Shown here: one piece after another, positions 17,853-27,006 of the stretch
How positions within the stretch are numbered: the first letter of the stretch is position 1
How the letters are laid out: each line of letters opens with the position of its first letter
DNA from: Pseudomonadota bacterium
Lineage (GTDB): Bacteria; Desulfobacterota; Desulfobacteria; Desulfobacterales; RPRI01
Direction of reading: 5' to 3'
Assembly: GCA_018901125.1 (NCBI GenBank)
Contig: JAHIFE010000238.1
Location: 1-36,952 of the forward strand
Length of the DNA stretch: 36,952 nucleotides
The notes under the pieces: generated by a model
Seen by the model: only the letters and a program-made list of their open reading frames with translations
Database searches by the model: none
Told to the model about the DNA's origin: nothing
Position numbers and translations under genes: made by a program

Positions 17853-18263
17853 CTATGCCAGTTTTTTTCCAGCTCCGGGCCCTGGTGCGACTCCGTAGAT
17901 TTCTTCTATTTTTAATATAACCACGCCTTTGGATTTGAGGGGGAACCCGGCTCTGGTGCCCATATCTTCGATCCATCGGGCGGTTTCTTCATAACGTTTC
18001 CCACTGGTTTCAATGGTAACCTTACCTTTTAGCTGATAACCTTCATGTCCTTCCCAATATGTAATTGACACCTGTGGGTTTGATTTCATATTGGCCAGAG
18101 TTTTGTTGAAAAATTGATCGGAGATGAGAACGGTCTCATCATCGATAATTTTCTTTGCACCCACCGGAACAACATTGGGAGTGCCATCCGGGGTTGAAGT
18201 GGCAAGAGCCGCCGCACCCACTTTTTCAAACAGCTCCTTCATTCTCTCAGTCATTTTTGCCAT
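17853..18263 (-). CDS. Pyridoxamine 5'-phosphate oxidase-like flavoprotein
   Basis: This 136-residue protein has the FMN-binding split-barrel signature of the PPOX-like family: AALATSTPDGTPNVVPVGAK, then a strand with LISDQFFNKTLANMKSNPQV and a closing KGKVTIETSG. Family members reduce or bind flavins or F420 and their substrates are rarely known. A GGAG lies upstream of the ATG. It converges with the NlpC/P60 gene (50 nt between stops) and seems monocistronic. The C-terminal glycine/proline run (APGPGAGKK) is probably flexible. Confidence 0.85.
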   Translation of the reverse strand: MAKMTERMKELFEKVGAAALATSTPDGTPNVVPVGAKKIIDDETVLISDQFFNKTLANMKSNPQVSITYWEGHEGYQLKGKVTIETSGKRYEETARWIEDMGTRAGFPLKSKGVVILKIEEIYGVAPGPGAGKKLA

Positions 18264-18307
18264 GATAATTAATCTCCTTTCAAATTAATATTGCACTTTT
18301 GGTTTCT

Positions 18308-18511
18308 TTACGTTTCTTTCCTTTTTTTGGCCCCGTTTGCTTCCACAAGTTTTACAAGCATCTCGTAGGGCTGTGCGCCAACCAGTTTATCTTGATTCAT
18401 CACAAAGGCAGGAAAAGCCCGCCACCTAATATCTTTACCTAAGCAATAGCTTTTGCTGGTGTGTTGCTGTTTATAGATTGACACATACGGTAGCCGGTGA
18501 TATAAATTGGG
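18308..18511 (-). pseudogene. Relic of a thioredoxin-fold (DsbA-like) gene 3' end
   Basis: A 67-codon frame without a start codon ends at TAA 18310-18308. The segment RAFPAFVMNQDKLVGAQPYE followed by MLVKLVEANG matches the C-terminal cis-proline strand and GAQP(Y/F)E helix of DsbA/thioredoxin-type proteins. The N-terminal redox motif is absent and an in-frame TAA at 18514-18512 closes the frame. It lies 45 nt upstream of the PPOX gene on the same strand and is probably the remains of a partner or a former neighbour. Confidence 0.6.
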
Positions 18512-18575
18512 TTAATTATAAGGGCTTTTTACGGAGCCTTCAACCAATAAGGTGCATTATTGCCTGGAGGAGTGT

Positions 18576-18758
18576 ATGTTTGGAATTGGAATGCAGGAAC
18601 TTATAATAATACTGGTTATAGTTCTTATTATTTTTGGTGCAGGCAAACTTCCTGAAATAGGAGCAGGGCTGGGGAAAGCCATTAAAAATTTTAAATCCGC
18701 CACTTCTGAAGATGAAAAAAAAGAGCCTGAAAAAATTGATGAGAATAAAAAAGCCTGA
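18576..18758 (+). CDS. tatA: Twin-arginine translocase subunit TatA/E
   Basis: The 60-residue product forms the pore component that moves folded, RR-signal proteins across the inner membrane. It has the N-terminal membrane helix ([20 protein letters not shown]) followed by the amphipathic helix [15 protein letters not shown] and a charged tail. The FGxxKLPE hinge is diagnostic. I chose ATG 18576 because GGAGG lies at 18566-18570; the open frame extends 8 codons further up without a ribosome site. No tatB or tatC is present here. Related anaerobes often keep tatA apart from tatC. Confidence 0.93.
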   Translation: MFGIGMQELIIILVIVLIIFGAGKLPEIGAGLGKAIKNFKSATSEDEKKEPEKIDENKKA

Positions 18759-18970
18759 TAGCCTGATATATTGTCCAACCTCTTAATAAACTACCATAAA
18801 ACGGCAATTCATATAAATAATCCGCTTTGCTAAGCACAAAATATCAGGCATACGGTTCAACAAGCATAACCCACATATAAAAAGCCCTCTCCCAAAGCCT
18901 GTTTTATCATAAAAACAAAGCAGCTCCCATGTTTCTATATATTTGAATGCATGAATTCTTTATAAGAATG

Positions 18971-19411
18971 TCAAAAGGGTATATCATCATCTTTAGAATC
19001 ATGACGGACAGGACCGGGACTGTTCTCATACATCGCATCATTACTGTTAGAGCCCTTTCTATCCGAAGCCCCCGAATCTTTTTTGTCTAGAAACTGTACA
19101 TCAGAAGCTACTATTTCAGTTGTGTATCTTTTATTTCCGTCTTTATCATCCCAGGCTCTTGTCTGAATTCGACCTTCAACATAAATCTGTTTGCCTTTAG
19201 AAAGATATTCACCACATATTTCACCAAGTTTTGCAAAAGCTACTATGCGATGCCATTCGGTACGCTCTTTTTTGTCGCCGCTTTCCTTATCTTTCCACTC
19301 GTCAGATGTTGCAATAGTAAAATTAGCAATCGCAACTCCAGCCGTTGTATAGCGGATCTCCGGATCTTTGCCCAGCCGTCCTATAAGCATCACTTTATTT
19401 AGACCTGACAT
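18971..19411 (-). CDS. ssb: Single-stranded DNA-binding protein
   Basis: The 146-residue protein has the OB fold of bacterial SSB ([52 protein letters not shown]) and the acidic C-terminal tip DDDIPF that recruits replication and repair partners. GGGAGG precedes the ATG. It converges on tatA across a 212-nt AT-rich gap that shows no gene. Housekeeping; length and motifs are ordinary. Confidence 0.97.
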   Translation of the reverse strand: MSGLNKVMLIGRLGKDPEIRYTTAGVAIANFTIATSDEWKDKESGDKKERTEWHRIVAFAKLGEICGEYLSKGKQIYVEGRIQTRAWDDKDGNKRYTTEIVASDVQFLDKKDSGASDRKGSNSNDAMYENSPGPVRHDSKDDDIPF

Positions 19412-19794
19412 TTTTTGCCTCCCTAAAAGAATTTTGTTTGTTTCAGCTACATGTTGAAGTTATATAAAATCCAACAACAGGCCGATGGGTGATAAGTCCC
19501 TGCCCGGAGTGAGGGCGGAACCGCTTGAACAGAAACTTAGTTTTTTTATTTTTTGCTTAAGGTATCAATACATAAATTGCACTGTATCTGTCAATTGTAT
19601 AAAATTTTTCTTTTTCAGCAGACAAAAACAATTCTTAGTATACCCCCACATGTATGGCTCACATGAATACGTTTTTATTAAAATAAAATTAAGGTTCAGG
19701 CAAATGTTTACACAAAAAACATTCTGTGCTATAAATTCAGCTTATTTAAAAATTATTCAAACTGCGACATATCTTAAATTTAATGGTGGCATAA
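19412..19794. other. Divergent intergenic region between ssb and hisI
   Basis: Most of these 383 nt are AT-rich and non-coding. A short GC-rich block at about 19480-19530 stands out, with a small stem GCCC-GGAGTGA-GGGC (19502-19516) and GCGG-AA-CCGC just after it. I cannot match the block to a known riboswitch or RNA. A 107-codon open frame crosses the region but lacks any family feature. Confidence 0.45.
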
Positions 19795-20172
19795 TTGATA
19801 ACACTTGATTTTAATAAAACAAATGGCCTTATTCCTGCCATTGCGCAGGACCATGAAACAGGCGAGGTTTTGATGCTTGCGTATATGAATCGGGACGCGT
19901 GGGAAAAAACCCTTGCAACCGGGAAAGCAACCTATTTCAGCAGAAGCCGCCAAAAGCTCTGGATAAAAGGGGAGACTTCGGGAAATGTCCAGATGGTTAA
20001 AGAAATACTGATAGATTGTGATGATGATACCGTTTTGTTAAAAGTTGAACAAATAGGTAAGGCTGCCTGCCACACAGGCCATATAAGTTGTTTTTACAGA
20101 AAGGTTGAAAACGGTTCTTTAAAAAAAATAAGTGAACCGGTATTTAATCCTGATGAGGTGTACAAAAAATGA
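19795..20172 (+). CDS. hisI: Phosphoribosyl-AMP cyclohydrolase
   Basis: HisI opens the purine ring of phosphoribosyl-AMP, the third step of histidine synthesis. The 125-residue protein shows [29 protein letters not shown], the metal site DCDDD and the zinc cysteines of [10 protein letters not shown]. The start is TTG with GGTGG just upstream. It is the monofunctional form, without a HisE domain. Its stop overlaps the hisG ATG (ATGA). Confidence 0.96.
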   Translation: MITLDFNKTNGLIPAIAQDHETGEVLMLAYMNRDAWEKTLATGKATYFSRSRQKLWIKGETSGNVQMVKEILIDCDDDTVLLKVEQIGKAACHTGHISCFYRKVENGSLKKISEPVFNPDEVYKK

Positions 20173-21044
20173 ATGAAAAACTAAAACTTGGAATTCCCAA
20201 AGGTAGTCTGGAAAGTGCAACGATTTCTCTTTTCAAACGTTCGGGCTGGACAATCAATGTTAATGGAAGAAGTTATTTCCCTGAAATAAATGATGATGCT
20301 ATTGACTGTGCAATTTGCAGAGCCCAGGAAATGTCGATATATGTTGAAAACGAAACTCTTGATGCAGCTCTTACAGGCAAAGACTGGATAGCCGAAAACA
20401 ATTCTGATGTTCATGTTATTACAGATCTTGTTTATTCAAAAGTCAGCTCAAGACCCGCAAAATGGGTTATAGCTGTTGCATATGATTCTCCTGCTAAAAC
20501 GCTTGAGGATCTTGAGGGCAAAAAAATTTCAACCGAACTTGTTAAATATACAAAAAAATATTTTAAAGAACGAAACATAAATGTAACGGTTGAGTTTTCA
20601 TGGGGAGCAACGGAAGCAAAAATTGTATCCGGACTTGCTGACGCTATTGTTGAAGTTACGGAAACCGGAAGCACAATAAAAGCTCACGGTCTTCGTATTA
20701 TTCATGAAATGATGCAAACTAATACTCAGCTTATTGCAAATCATAAAACATGGGAAAATAAATTCAAGCGCGCGAAAATCGAGCAGATTGCACTTATGCT
20801 AAAGGGAGCGCTTCTTGCCGAAAAGCTTGTTGGTCTTAAAATGAATGTTCCCCAGGAAAGCCTTGAAAAAATTGTATCTCTGCTTCCAAGCCTTAATGCT
20901 CCCACGGTTTCATCGCTTTATCAGTCAACATGGTTTTCCGTTGAAACTGTTGCCAATGTTAATATCATAAGAGATCTGATCCCGGAACTTTTGAAAAACG
21001 GTGCGGAAGGTATCATAGAATACCCTTTAAATAAGGTTATATAG
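20169..21044 (+). CDS. hisG: ATP phosphoribosyltransferase, long form
   Basis: HisG condenses ATP and PRPP in the first, feedback-regulated step of histidine synthesis. At 291 residues it is the long form: catalytic periplasmic-binding-like domains ([10 protein letters not shown] at the start, [20 protein letters not shown] as the PRPP loop) plus the C-terminal ACT-like regulatory domain (from about 215). It therefore should not need HisZ. The 4-nt overlap with hisI points to coupled translation. The other his genes are not in the window. Confidence 0.96.
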   Translation: MNEKLKLGIPKGSLESATISLFKRSGWTINVNGRSYFPEINDDAIDCAICRAQEMSIYVENETLDAALTGKDWIAENNSDVHVITDLVYSKVSSRPAKWVIAVAYDSPAKTLEDLEGKKISTELVKYTKKYFKERNINVTVEFSWGATEAKIVSGLADAIVEVTETGSTIKAHGLRIIHEMMQTNTQLIANHKTWENKFKRAKIEQIALMLKGALLAEKLVGLKMNVPQESLEKIVSLLPSLNAPTVSSLYQSTWFSVETVANVNIIRDLIPELLKNGAEGIIEYPLNKVI

Positions 21045-21127
21045 CCAAGGCTATGGTTCTAATCGCATAAAACATGGCAACCATCTATTCCCCAGCTTTT
21101 TTAATATAGATATTGAAGATATAAGAA

Positions 21128-22279
21128 ATGATATCAAAGCGCAGCCAGGAAATCACCCCATTTATAGTAATGGATGTTCTTGAGAAGGCTCGTGAAATGG
21201 AGCAAAAGGGAATAGATGTTATTCACCTGGAAGTTGGAGAGCCGGATTTTGAAACGCCTGAATGCATAAAAGATGCAATCATAAGAGCCGTCCGTGACGG
21301 ACATACACACTACACACACAGCCTCGGATTGATTGAGCTGAGAGAGGCCATAAGCGAACACTATTATAATACATATAATGTTTCGGTTCACCCGGATAAT
21401 ATAGTAATTACTTCCGGTACATCTCCCGCTATGTTCAGCCTTTTTTCAGTGCTGTTAAACAAAGACGATGAGGTGATAATCTCCGACCCGCATTATGCAT
21501 GTTATCCGAATTTTATAAAATTTCTCCTTGGTAAGTCTGTAACGGTACCGGTATTTGAAGACGATTCATTTCAGTACAGACCGTCTGCAATTAAAGAAAA
21601 GATAACGGAAAAAACTAAGGCAATATTTATCAATTCGCCTTCAAACCCTACAGGAACTCTTTTGTCTGAAAGCAGGATGAAGGTAATTGCCGAATTTTCG
21701 CAATATATTATTTCCGATGAGATATATCATGGGCTTGTGTACGAAGGCAAAGAACACTCGATATTGGAATTTACCCAAAATGCTTTTGTTGTAAACGGAT
21801 TTTCAAAACTTTATGCAATGACAGGCCTTCGTCTTGGCTACCTTATTGCTCCGGAAAATTTTATCCGCTATATCCAGAAAATTCAGCAAAACTTTTTTAT
21901 TTCAGCAAATTCAATAGTTCAAATAGCAGGGATCACAGCTTTAAAAGAAGCCGGCAATGATATTGCGAGAATGAAAAATATTTTTAATGAGCGAAGACTT
22001 TATATGATTTTACGCTTAAGAGAACTTGGCTTTAAGATAAAAATTGAGCCGACCGGTGCATTTTATGTGTTTGTAAATGCAAAACATATATCAAACGATT
22101 CCTATAAACTCGCCTTTGATATTCTTGAAAAAGCTCACGTAGGAGTTACGCCTGGTATCGATTTTGGAGCAAATGGCGAAGGATATCTCAGATTTTCATA
22201 TGCAAATTCAATTGAAAATATTTCGGAAGGTATGAAACGACTTGAAAAATACTTATCAGATCGTAAAACGGCATGCTAA
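21128..22279 (+). CDS. Class I/II PLP-dependent aminotransferase
   Basis: At 383 residues this is a fold-type I aminotransferase. K227 in VNGFSKLYAMTG should bind PLP; N173 (SPSNPTGT), D197 (SDEIYHGLVY) and the final arginine region (GYLRFSYA) complete the site. The N-terminal VIHLEVGEPDFETP is typical of aspartate/aromatic/alanine aminotransferase-like enzymes. Specificity cannot be read by eye. It lies 83 nt after hisG and 38 nt before engB, so it is probably in the same transcription unit; an amino-acid role is likely but a specific histidine role is not shown. Confidence 0.9.
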   Translation: MISKRSQEITPFIVMDVLEKAREMEQKGIDVIHLEVGEPDFETPECIKDAIIRAVRDGHTHYTHSLGLIELREAISEHYYNTYNVSVHPDNIVITSGTSPAMFSLFSVLLNKDDEVIISDPHYACYPNFIKFLLGKSVTVPVFEDDSFQYRPSAIKEKITEKTKAIFINSPSNPTGTLLSESRMKVIAEFSQYIISDEIYHGLVYEGKEHSILEFTQNAFVVNGFSKLYAMTGLRLGYLIAPENFIRYIQKIQQNFFISANSIVQIAGITALKEAGNDIARMKNIFNERRLYMILRLRELGFKIKIEPTGAFYVFVNAKHISNDSYKLAFDILEKAHVGVTPGIDFGANGEGYLRFSYANSIENISEGMKRLEKYLSDRKTAC

Positions 22280-22317
22280 TAAAAAGTTATTTCTCTGCTT
22301 TATAAGAAGATATAAAT

Positions 22318-22914
22318 ATGATTATTAAATCAGCCGAATTTGTTAAAAGTGCTGTAAAACCTTCTCATTACCCGGAAGAGAATCAACCTGAAATAGCCTT
22401 TGCCGGACGTTCCAATGTTGGCAAATCCTCATTGATAAATACTCTGTTAAACCGCAAAAATCTTGTAAAAACCAGTTCAACGCCAGGACGAACCCAGCTT
22501 ATTAATTTTTTCCTGATAAATGATTCGCTGGGTTTTGTTGATATTCCTGGATATGGGTATGCAAAGGTTCCGGCCGCTGTAAAAAAAACCTGGGGAACAA
22601 TGATTGAGACATATATACAAACCAGGAAAACCTTAAAAGGTGTTGTTCTTATAATGGATTTACGCCGCGTTCCCGGGCCTGAAGAAATAGCTTTTATGGA
22701 TTGGCTAAATTATTACAATATTCCTTTTATCCGTGTTCTTACTAAAGCGGACAAGCTTTCAAAAACCCAGCAGAAACAGCAGCAAATGATTATTGCAAAA
22801 TCGCTTTCGGCAGATAAAGACGACTTTATTCTCTTTTCAACAAAGTCAAAAACAGGCAAAAAACCTTTATGGGATGCCATAAAGAATCTGCTCCCCAAAA
22901 ACCCGCAACAGTAA
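22318..22914 (+). CDS. engB: Ribosome biogenesis GTP-binding protein EngB/YsxC/YihA
   Basis: This 198-residue GTPase assists assembly of the large ribosomal subunit. The P-loop GRSNVGKSS (30-38), G2/G3 (STPGRTQ, DIPGYGYAK) and G4 (TKADK) are intact. PPGPEEIAF-like and FSTKSKTGKKPLWD segments are family-typical. It precedes era by 9 nt, and pairing of two ribosome GTPases suggests one growth-linked operon. Confidence 0.95.
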   Translation: MIIKSAEFVKSAVKPSHYPEENQPEIAFAGRSNVGKSSLINTLLNRKNLVKTSSTPGRTQLINFFLINDSLGFVDIPGYGYAKVPAAVKKTWGTMIETYIQTRKTLKGVVLIMDLRRVPGPEEIAFMDWLNYYNIPFIRVLTKADKLSKTQQKQQQMIIAKSLSADKDDFILFSTKSKTGKKPLWDAIKNLLPKNPQQ

Positions 22915-22923
22915 AGCTTTAAT

Positions 22924-23835
22924 GTGAAAAATATGTCATCTGAAGAAAAAACAGAATTTAAATCAGGTTATGTTGCTATTGCCGGAGCTCCAAATGCCGG
23001 AAAGTCAACTCTGTTAAATAAACTGCTTGGTTTTAAAATTTCAATTACTTCAAGAAAAGCCCAGACAACAAGAAATAAAATACTAGGCGTGGTTCACAGG
23101 ACTTCATCTCAGCTTATTTTGATAGATACACCCGGCATTCACAGGGCAAATAATGCCTTAAGCATAAAGATAGTTGATACCGCACTTTCAACCTTTGGAG
23201 ATGTTGATATTATTTTGCTGGTCGGAGATGCGGCAAATTCTGATTCAACATCGGAATCAATACTTATAAAAAATATCGAAAAGATCAAAAAGCCGGTTGT
23301 TCTTGCATTAAACAAAATTGATATTGTTGATAAGCCAAAGCTGCTGGATGTTATAATTCAATGGGAGCGAAAATTTGATTTTGAAGCTATAGTCCCTGTT
23401 TCGGCAAAAAGTGCAGAAGGCGTGGAAGATCTTCTTTGTGTTTTAGAAAACCTTTTGCCGCCCGGCCCTCCGTTTTTCCCCGAAGATATGCTTACCGATC
23501 TTCCCGAGCGGTTCATAGCAGCAGAAATGATCAGAGAAAAGATATTTAGACTTACCGGTCAGGAAATCCCTTATGCTTCTGCTGTAACGATTGACTCTTT
23601 CACAGAGAAAAAAAATAAAGGAGTAGTAACAATAGATGCTACCATCCATATTGAAAGGGATTCTCAAAAAGGCATTATAATCGGAAAAAACGGGACCAAG
23701 CTTAAACAAATAGGTACTCAAGCCAGAGAAGAAATAGAGCAGCTAATCGGCACCAAGGTTTTCCTGCAATTATTTGTGAGGGTAGATAAGGACTGGAGTA
23801 AAAACAACAGAACATTAAAAAAGTTCGGGTACTGA
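22924..23835 (+). CDS. era: GTPase Era
   Basis: Era binds 16S rRNA near its 3' end and supports small-subunit maturation. The P-loop is AGAPNAGKSTLLNKLLG, with DTPGIHRANN as G3 and NKIDIVD as G4. The C-terminal KH domain (GIIIGKNGTKLKQIGTQARE) is present. The annotated start is GTG 22924; ATG 22933 is possible, and neither has a clear ribosome site. Its TGA overlaps the next ATG (TGATG). The length of 303 residues is normal. Confidence 0.96.
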   Translation: MKNMSSEEKTEFKSGYVAIAGAPNAGKSTLLNKLLGFKISITSRKAQTTRNKILGVVHRTSSQLILIDTPGIHRANNALSIKIVDTALSTFGDVDIILLVGDAANSDSTSESILIKNIEKIKKPVVLALNKIDIVDKPKLLDVIIQWERKFDFEAIVPVSAKSAEGVEDLLCVLENLLPPGPPFFPEDMLTDLPERFIAAEMIREKIFRLTGQEIPYASAVTIDSFTEKKNKGVVTIDATIHIERDSQKGIIIGKNGTKLKQIGTQAREEIEQLIGTKVFLQLFVRVDKDWSKNNRTLKKFGY

Positions 23836-24674
23836 TGATTCTTTCTTTTCACCCCTGTTTTGCAACGGATAAAAACATAATATGTGCCGGGCGAAAGCCC
23901 GGATATGATGAACTTGAACAGATAAAGCTTGCTGATGCAGTAATACTATCCCAAGGGTGCAGCGAAACCTTGTATCGCATGGCAAAAGAAAACTGCAAGA
24001 ATGTATTTCCCGACTATGATGCAAGGTTTGATTATCCCGGCAAGATGGGCCAGATTCTTTTGTTTCAGAAAACAGGAGTTGCCCATCCTTCGAGCAAAAT
24101 TTTCTCTTCTTTATCTCATTTGTGTGATTTGAACGGCGACATAATAAATGAGCAACTTTTATTTTCTTACCCCTTTGTTATAAAATTAGACTGGGGCGGA
24201 GAAGGAGAAACGGTATATCTTGTCAAAACTCCATCTGATCTTAAATCTTATATTGCAAAGATAGAAGAGTATGAAAAAAGCGGCCAAAAAGGTTTTATAT
24301 TACAGGAGTTTATTGAATCAGGCAATAAATCTTTAAGAATTGTTGTCATAGGCAATAAAATGATTTCCTACTGGCGCGTACAGAAAAATCCGGATAATTT
24401 CTGTGCAGGATTATCACAAGGTGCAACAATAGATTTTGAAATGGAACGTGCTCTAATAAGGCTTGCCGAAAAAAAGACAAAAATGTTTTGTAACCGGACG
24501 GGGATAAATCTTGCGGGGTTTGATTTTATTTTCTCAATAAATGATCCGGATAACGAGCCCCTTTTTCTTGAGATAAACTATTTTTTTGGAAGAAGCGGAC
24601 TCGGAGGATCTGAAAAGTACTACAGGATTTTAAATAAAGAAATAAGAAACTGGCTAAAAAACTTGAACCTATAA
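23835..24674 (+). CDS. ATP-grasp family protein (RimK-like)
   Basis: This 279-residue protein looks like an ATP-grasp ligase: a Rossmann-like N-terminus, an ATP-binding strand FVIKLDWGGEGETVYLV with a flexible glycine loop, GFILQEFIESG, then metal-binding residues in INLAGFDFIFS and LFLEINYFFG. It should form a carboxylate-amine or similar bond using ATP, substrate unknown. It overlaps era by the TGATG junction and is translationally coupled, the last gene of the cluster. Related proteins occur next to era in Desulfobacterota as far as I recall, but no role is known to me. Confidence 0.8.
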   Translation: MILSFHPCFATDKNIICAGRKPGYDELEQIKLADAVILSQGCSETLYRMAKENCKNVFPDYDARFDYPGKMGQILLFQKTGVAHPSSKIFSSLSHLCDLNGDIINEQLLFSYPFVIKLDWGGEGETVYLVKTPSDLKSYIAKIEEYEKSGQKGFILQEFIESGNKSLRIVVIGNKMISYWRVQKNPDNFCAGLSQGATIDFEMERALIRLAEKKTKMFCNRTGINLAGFDFIFSINDPDNEPLFLEINYFFGRSGLGGSEKYYRILNKEIRNWLKNLNL

Positions 24675-24689
24675 TTTACTAGTAAAAAT

Positions 24690-24810
24690 AGACTTTCAGA
24701 TAATGTTTTTGGCAAGGCCAGAAGGAGCTCCCCTGAGTAAAACGTACATCTGGTACGTTGTCGAAGGGGGGCAACTGATAACGCAGTCCAAAAACTTTAT
24801 CCGGAAGTCT
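24690..24810. repeat. Long imperfect palindrome with nested hairpin
   Basis: The arms 24690-24712 and 24788-24810 are 23-nt inverted repeats with about three mismatches (AGACTTTCAGATAATG... versus AGACTTCCGGATAAAG... on the other strand). Inside lie CCCCT/AGGGG and the perfect ACGTAC-ATCTG-GTACGT stem. The whole 121 nt can fold into one long stem-loop. It sits directly after the ATP-grasp gene and 12 nt before the HNH start. It could end transcription, or be a non-autonomous MITE/REP-like element. No terminal T-run suited to a classic terminator. Confidence 0.7.
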
Positions 24811-24821
24811 ATGGGATTTTT

Positions 24822-25103
24822 ATGGAACCCTTTGCTTACAATCTTGAAGAAGAAGACATAAAAAAGGAGCGGCGTTTAGCGCGGGAATTAAGAAGCTCCC
24901 AGTGGTGGAAACGCAAGCTTGCAAAGGGCATATGCCATTATTGCGGTCGTGAATTTTCTCCCAAGGAACTCACCATGGATCACATAGTTCCGATTGCACG
25001 AGGTGGTAAAAGCAGGAAAGGCAATTTAGCCACAGCCTGCAAGGAATGCAACAATGCAAAAAAGCAGCTTCTTCCAACAGAGAGAACAAGCAATGAATTT
25101 TGA
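24822..25103 (+). CDS. HNH endonuclease-like protein
   Basis: This 93-residue protein carries a complete small HNH domain: CHYC (38-41), DHIVPIARGG with D53/H54, N68, and CKECN (73-77). The paired CxxC motifs should bind structural zinc and H54 is the general base. The N-terminal 35 residues are highly charged and helical. Such stand-alone HNH proteins are common near phage or repair genes, but nothing here indicates a phage. Target unknown. No strong ribosome site precedes the ATG. Confidence 0.85.
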   Translation: MEPFAYNLEEEDIKKERRLARELRSSQWWKRKLAKGICHYCGREFSPKELTMDHIVPIARGGKSRKGNLATACKECNNAKKQLLPTERTSNEF

Positions 25104-25108
25104 ATTAG

Positions 25109-25210
25109 GCCGCCATCGACACTGTAATGCTAATCCGTGATCCAATTGGTATAATCTGAGGCAAGAAAGATGACTATTGCTGCTATCTCCTCCGGCTCTT
25201 TCGTGTAACA
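25109..25210 (-). pseudogene. Relic of a short-chain dehydrogenase/reductase 3' end
   Basis: On the minus strand a 34-codon stretch reads KEPEEIAAIVIFLASD...NWITD-stop-HYSVDGG. This is the standard C-terminal SDR motif (PEEIA..V.FLASD...ITG..., ...VDGG), broken by TAG at 25132-25130 and with another TAG upstream at 25213-25211. No start or active-site segment remains. Only the fossil 3' end survives beside the HNH gene. Confidence 0.7.
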
Positions 25211-25358
25211 CTACTCTATTCACGCGAAAAGAAGTTGTTGCAGCTGGATAAATAATATATGCGTTAACGTATAATATGAAATCACGAATGGGTCTGGATG
25301 AGATTTGCATACAAGCTCTTGAACACCATAATAGACTATTTATAAAACAAAATAATAT

Positions 25359-26975
25359 ATGCTCATAAAAATCCGTCAGCTATTACTTCCGCTCAATTAT
25401 GAAGATAAGGATATCAAAACTGCTGTTGCCGCAAAACTTGGAAGCAGTGAAGATATCCTTTCAGTTATAAAAATTATCAGAAGATCGATAGATGCGCGCA
25501 AACGAAGGGAAACCCCTGTATTTTCAGTTACTGCCGAAATTGAAATCAAAAACATAAAAGGGTTTTTACTGCCGGATAATGTTGACATTGAACAAATCAA
25601 AGAAAAAACGGTTCCTGCTGAATCCAATATCGGAAGAATATCAAGAAAACCAAACAGCCCTGTTGTTGTAGTTGGTGCAGGACCTTCGGGATTGATGGCG
25701 GCGCTTGTACTTGCGGAAGCCGGGCTTTCTCCGCTTTTAATTGAACGCGGGTCTCCTGTTAAAGAACGAACTATACAAGTTTCACAATTCTGGAAAAAAG
25801 GAACACTTAATCCTGAAAGTAACGTTCTTTTCGGTGAAGGAGGAGCGGGGCTTTTTTCGGATGGCAAGCTAACTTCGCGCAGTAAGAACAGGTCAGGAGT
25901 GCGCCGGTTTCTAAAAACACTTGTAAAATGCGGAGCTGCAGAAGATATTCTGATCGACGCGGAACCTCATCTTGGGAGCGATCTTTTAAGACAAATCGTA
26001 CAGTCCTTTCGAAAGCTTATTGAAATAAACGGTGGAGAAGTACGATTTCATTCCTGTCTGGAAGGTATCCATATAGAAAAAAATACGCTTACCGGAATCA
26101 TTGTTAATGGAAAAGAAATTGAAACCGAACACTGCGTACTTGCAAGCGGCCACAGTGCAAGAGATATTTATACAATGCTTGCGGGATCATCTGTTATGCT
26201 TGAACCTAAATCATTTGCCGCAGGAGTTCGCCTTGAGCTTTCACAGGAGCACATAAACCGTGCGCAATGGGGCCGCTTTGCAGGGCACCCGCGTCTTGGA
26301 GCAGCGCCCTTTCGCTTAACTTTCAAAAAGGATAAGTTACATCGCGCCTGTTATACTTTTTGTATGTGCCCCGGCGGAACAGTAATATCATGTGCATCAT
26401 CGCATGGCGCTTTAACTACAAATGGAATGAGCCTTTCTAAAAGGTCGGGAAAATTTGGTAATGCTGCATTTCTTGTTCCTGTAGATCCAACCGATTACCC
26501 TGCTCAGGCGGATGAAGTAAATAATTATCTTGCAGGTATTGAATTTCAGGAAAAAATGGAACGTAATGCATATACCGAAGCCGGAAGCGATTATTCCCTT
26601 CCGGCGGCACCCCTTTCAGGGTTTCTTACAAAAAAATATCCGGATATTCTTACCAGCAACAGATCCTGGAAAAGATCACGGCCTGCTGATCTGCATAATA
26701 TTCTTCCGGATTTTATCTGCGAAACTCTTTCTGTTGCAATTCCAAAAATGTTAAGCCTTATGGATGGCGTTGTCCCGGAAGAAACTCTTCTTTATGCTGC
26801 TGAAACAAGGAGTTCGAGCCCTTATCGCATACTGCGCAATGAATCGGGTGAATCAGTAAGTGTGTCAGGCCTTTTTCCTTCGGGAGAAGGAGCGGGTTAT
26901 GCAGGCGGAATAGTAAGTTCAGCTGTAGACGGAATCATGGCCGCAGAAGCTGTGATTCGTTCATTATCAAGCTAA
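25359..26975 (+). CDS. FAD-dependent protein of the COG2509 type
   Basis: This 538-residue protein belongs to the uncharacterised FAD-dependent dehydrogenase family. After a ~95-residue N-terminal cap (LLLPLNYEDKDIKTAVAAKL, a ferredoxin-like fold seen in this family) comes the dinucleotide motif VVVGAGPSGLMAA (G106-G111) and ERGSPVKERT. Later motifs are GEGGAGLFSDGKLTSR, AAGVRLE, ETRSSSPYRI and the FAD-closing GLFPSGEGAGYAGGI. Substrate and partner are unknown. No ribosome site stands out; ATG is the only good start. Downstream lies a leftward terminator belonging to the convergent gene. Confidence 0.9.
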   Translation: MLIKIRQLLLPLNYEDKDIKTAVAAKLGSSEDILSVIKIIRRSIDARKRRETPVFSVTAEIEIKNIKGFLLPDNVDIEQIKEKTVPAESNIGRISRKPNSPVVVVGAGPSGLMAALVLAEAGLSPLLIERGSPVKERTIQVSQFWKKGTLNPESNVLFGEGGAGLFSDGKLTSRSKNRSGVRRFLKTLVKCGAAEDILIDAEPHLGSDLLRQIVQSFRKLIEINGGEVRFHSCLEGIHIEKNTLTGIIVNGKEIETEHCVLASGHSARDIYTMLAGSSVMLEPKSFAAGVRLELSQEHINRAQWGRFAGHPRLGAAPFRLTFKKDKLHRACYTFCMCPGGTVISCASSHGALTTNGMSLSKRSGKFGNAAFLVPVDPTDYPAQADEVNNYLAGIEFQEKMERNAYTEAGSDYSLPAAPLSGFLTKKYPDILTSNRSWKRSRPADLHNILPDFICETLSVAIPKMLSLMDGVVPEETLLYAAETRSSSPYRILRNESGESVSVSGLFPSGEGAGYAGGIVSSAVDGIMAAEAVIRSLSS

Positions 26976-26977
26976 TA

Positions 26978-27005
26978 GAAAAAACAATGAGCTTTTCACA
27001 AGCCC
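26978..27005 (-). terminator. Intrinsic terminator of the cyclase-like gene
   Basis: Reading leftward just after the stop of the 27007-29331 gene: GGGCTT, loop GTGAA, AAGCTC (one G-T pair), then ATTGTTTTTTC. A 6-bp stem followed by a T-run fits rho-independent termination. Confidence 0.6.
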
Positions 27006-27006
27006 G

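Noticed and set aside
19485-19808. 107-codon plus-strand frame upstream of hisI
   Set aside because: No start signal, poly-F/K low complexity, overlaps the hisI TTG start.
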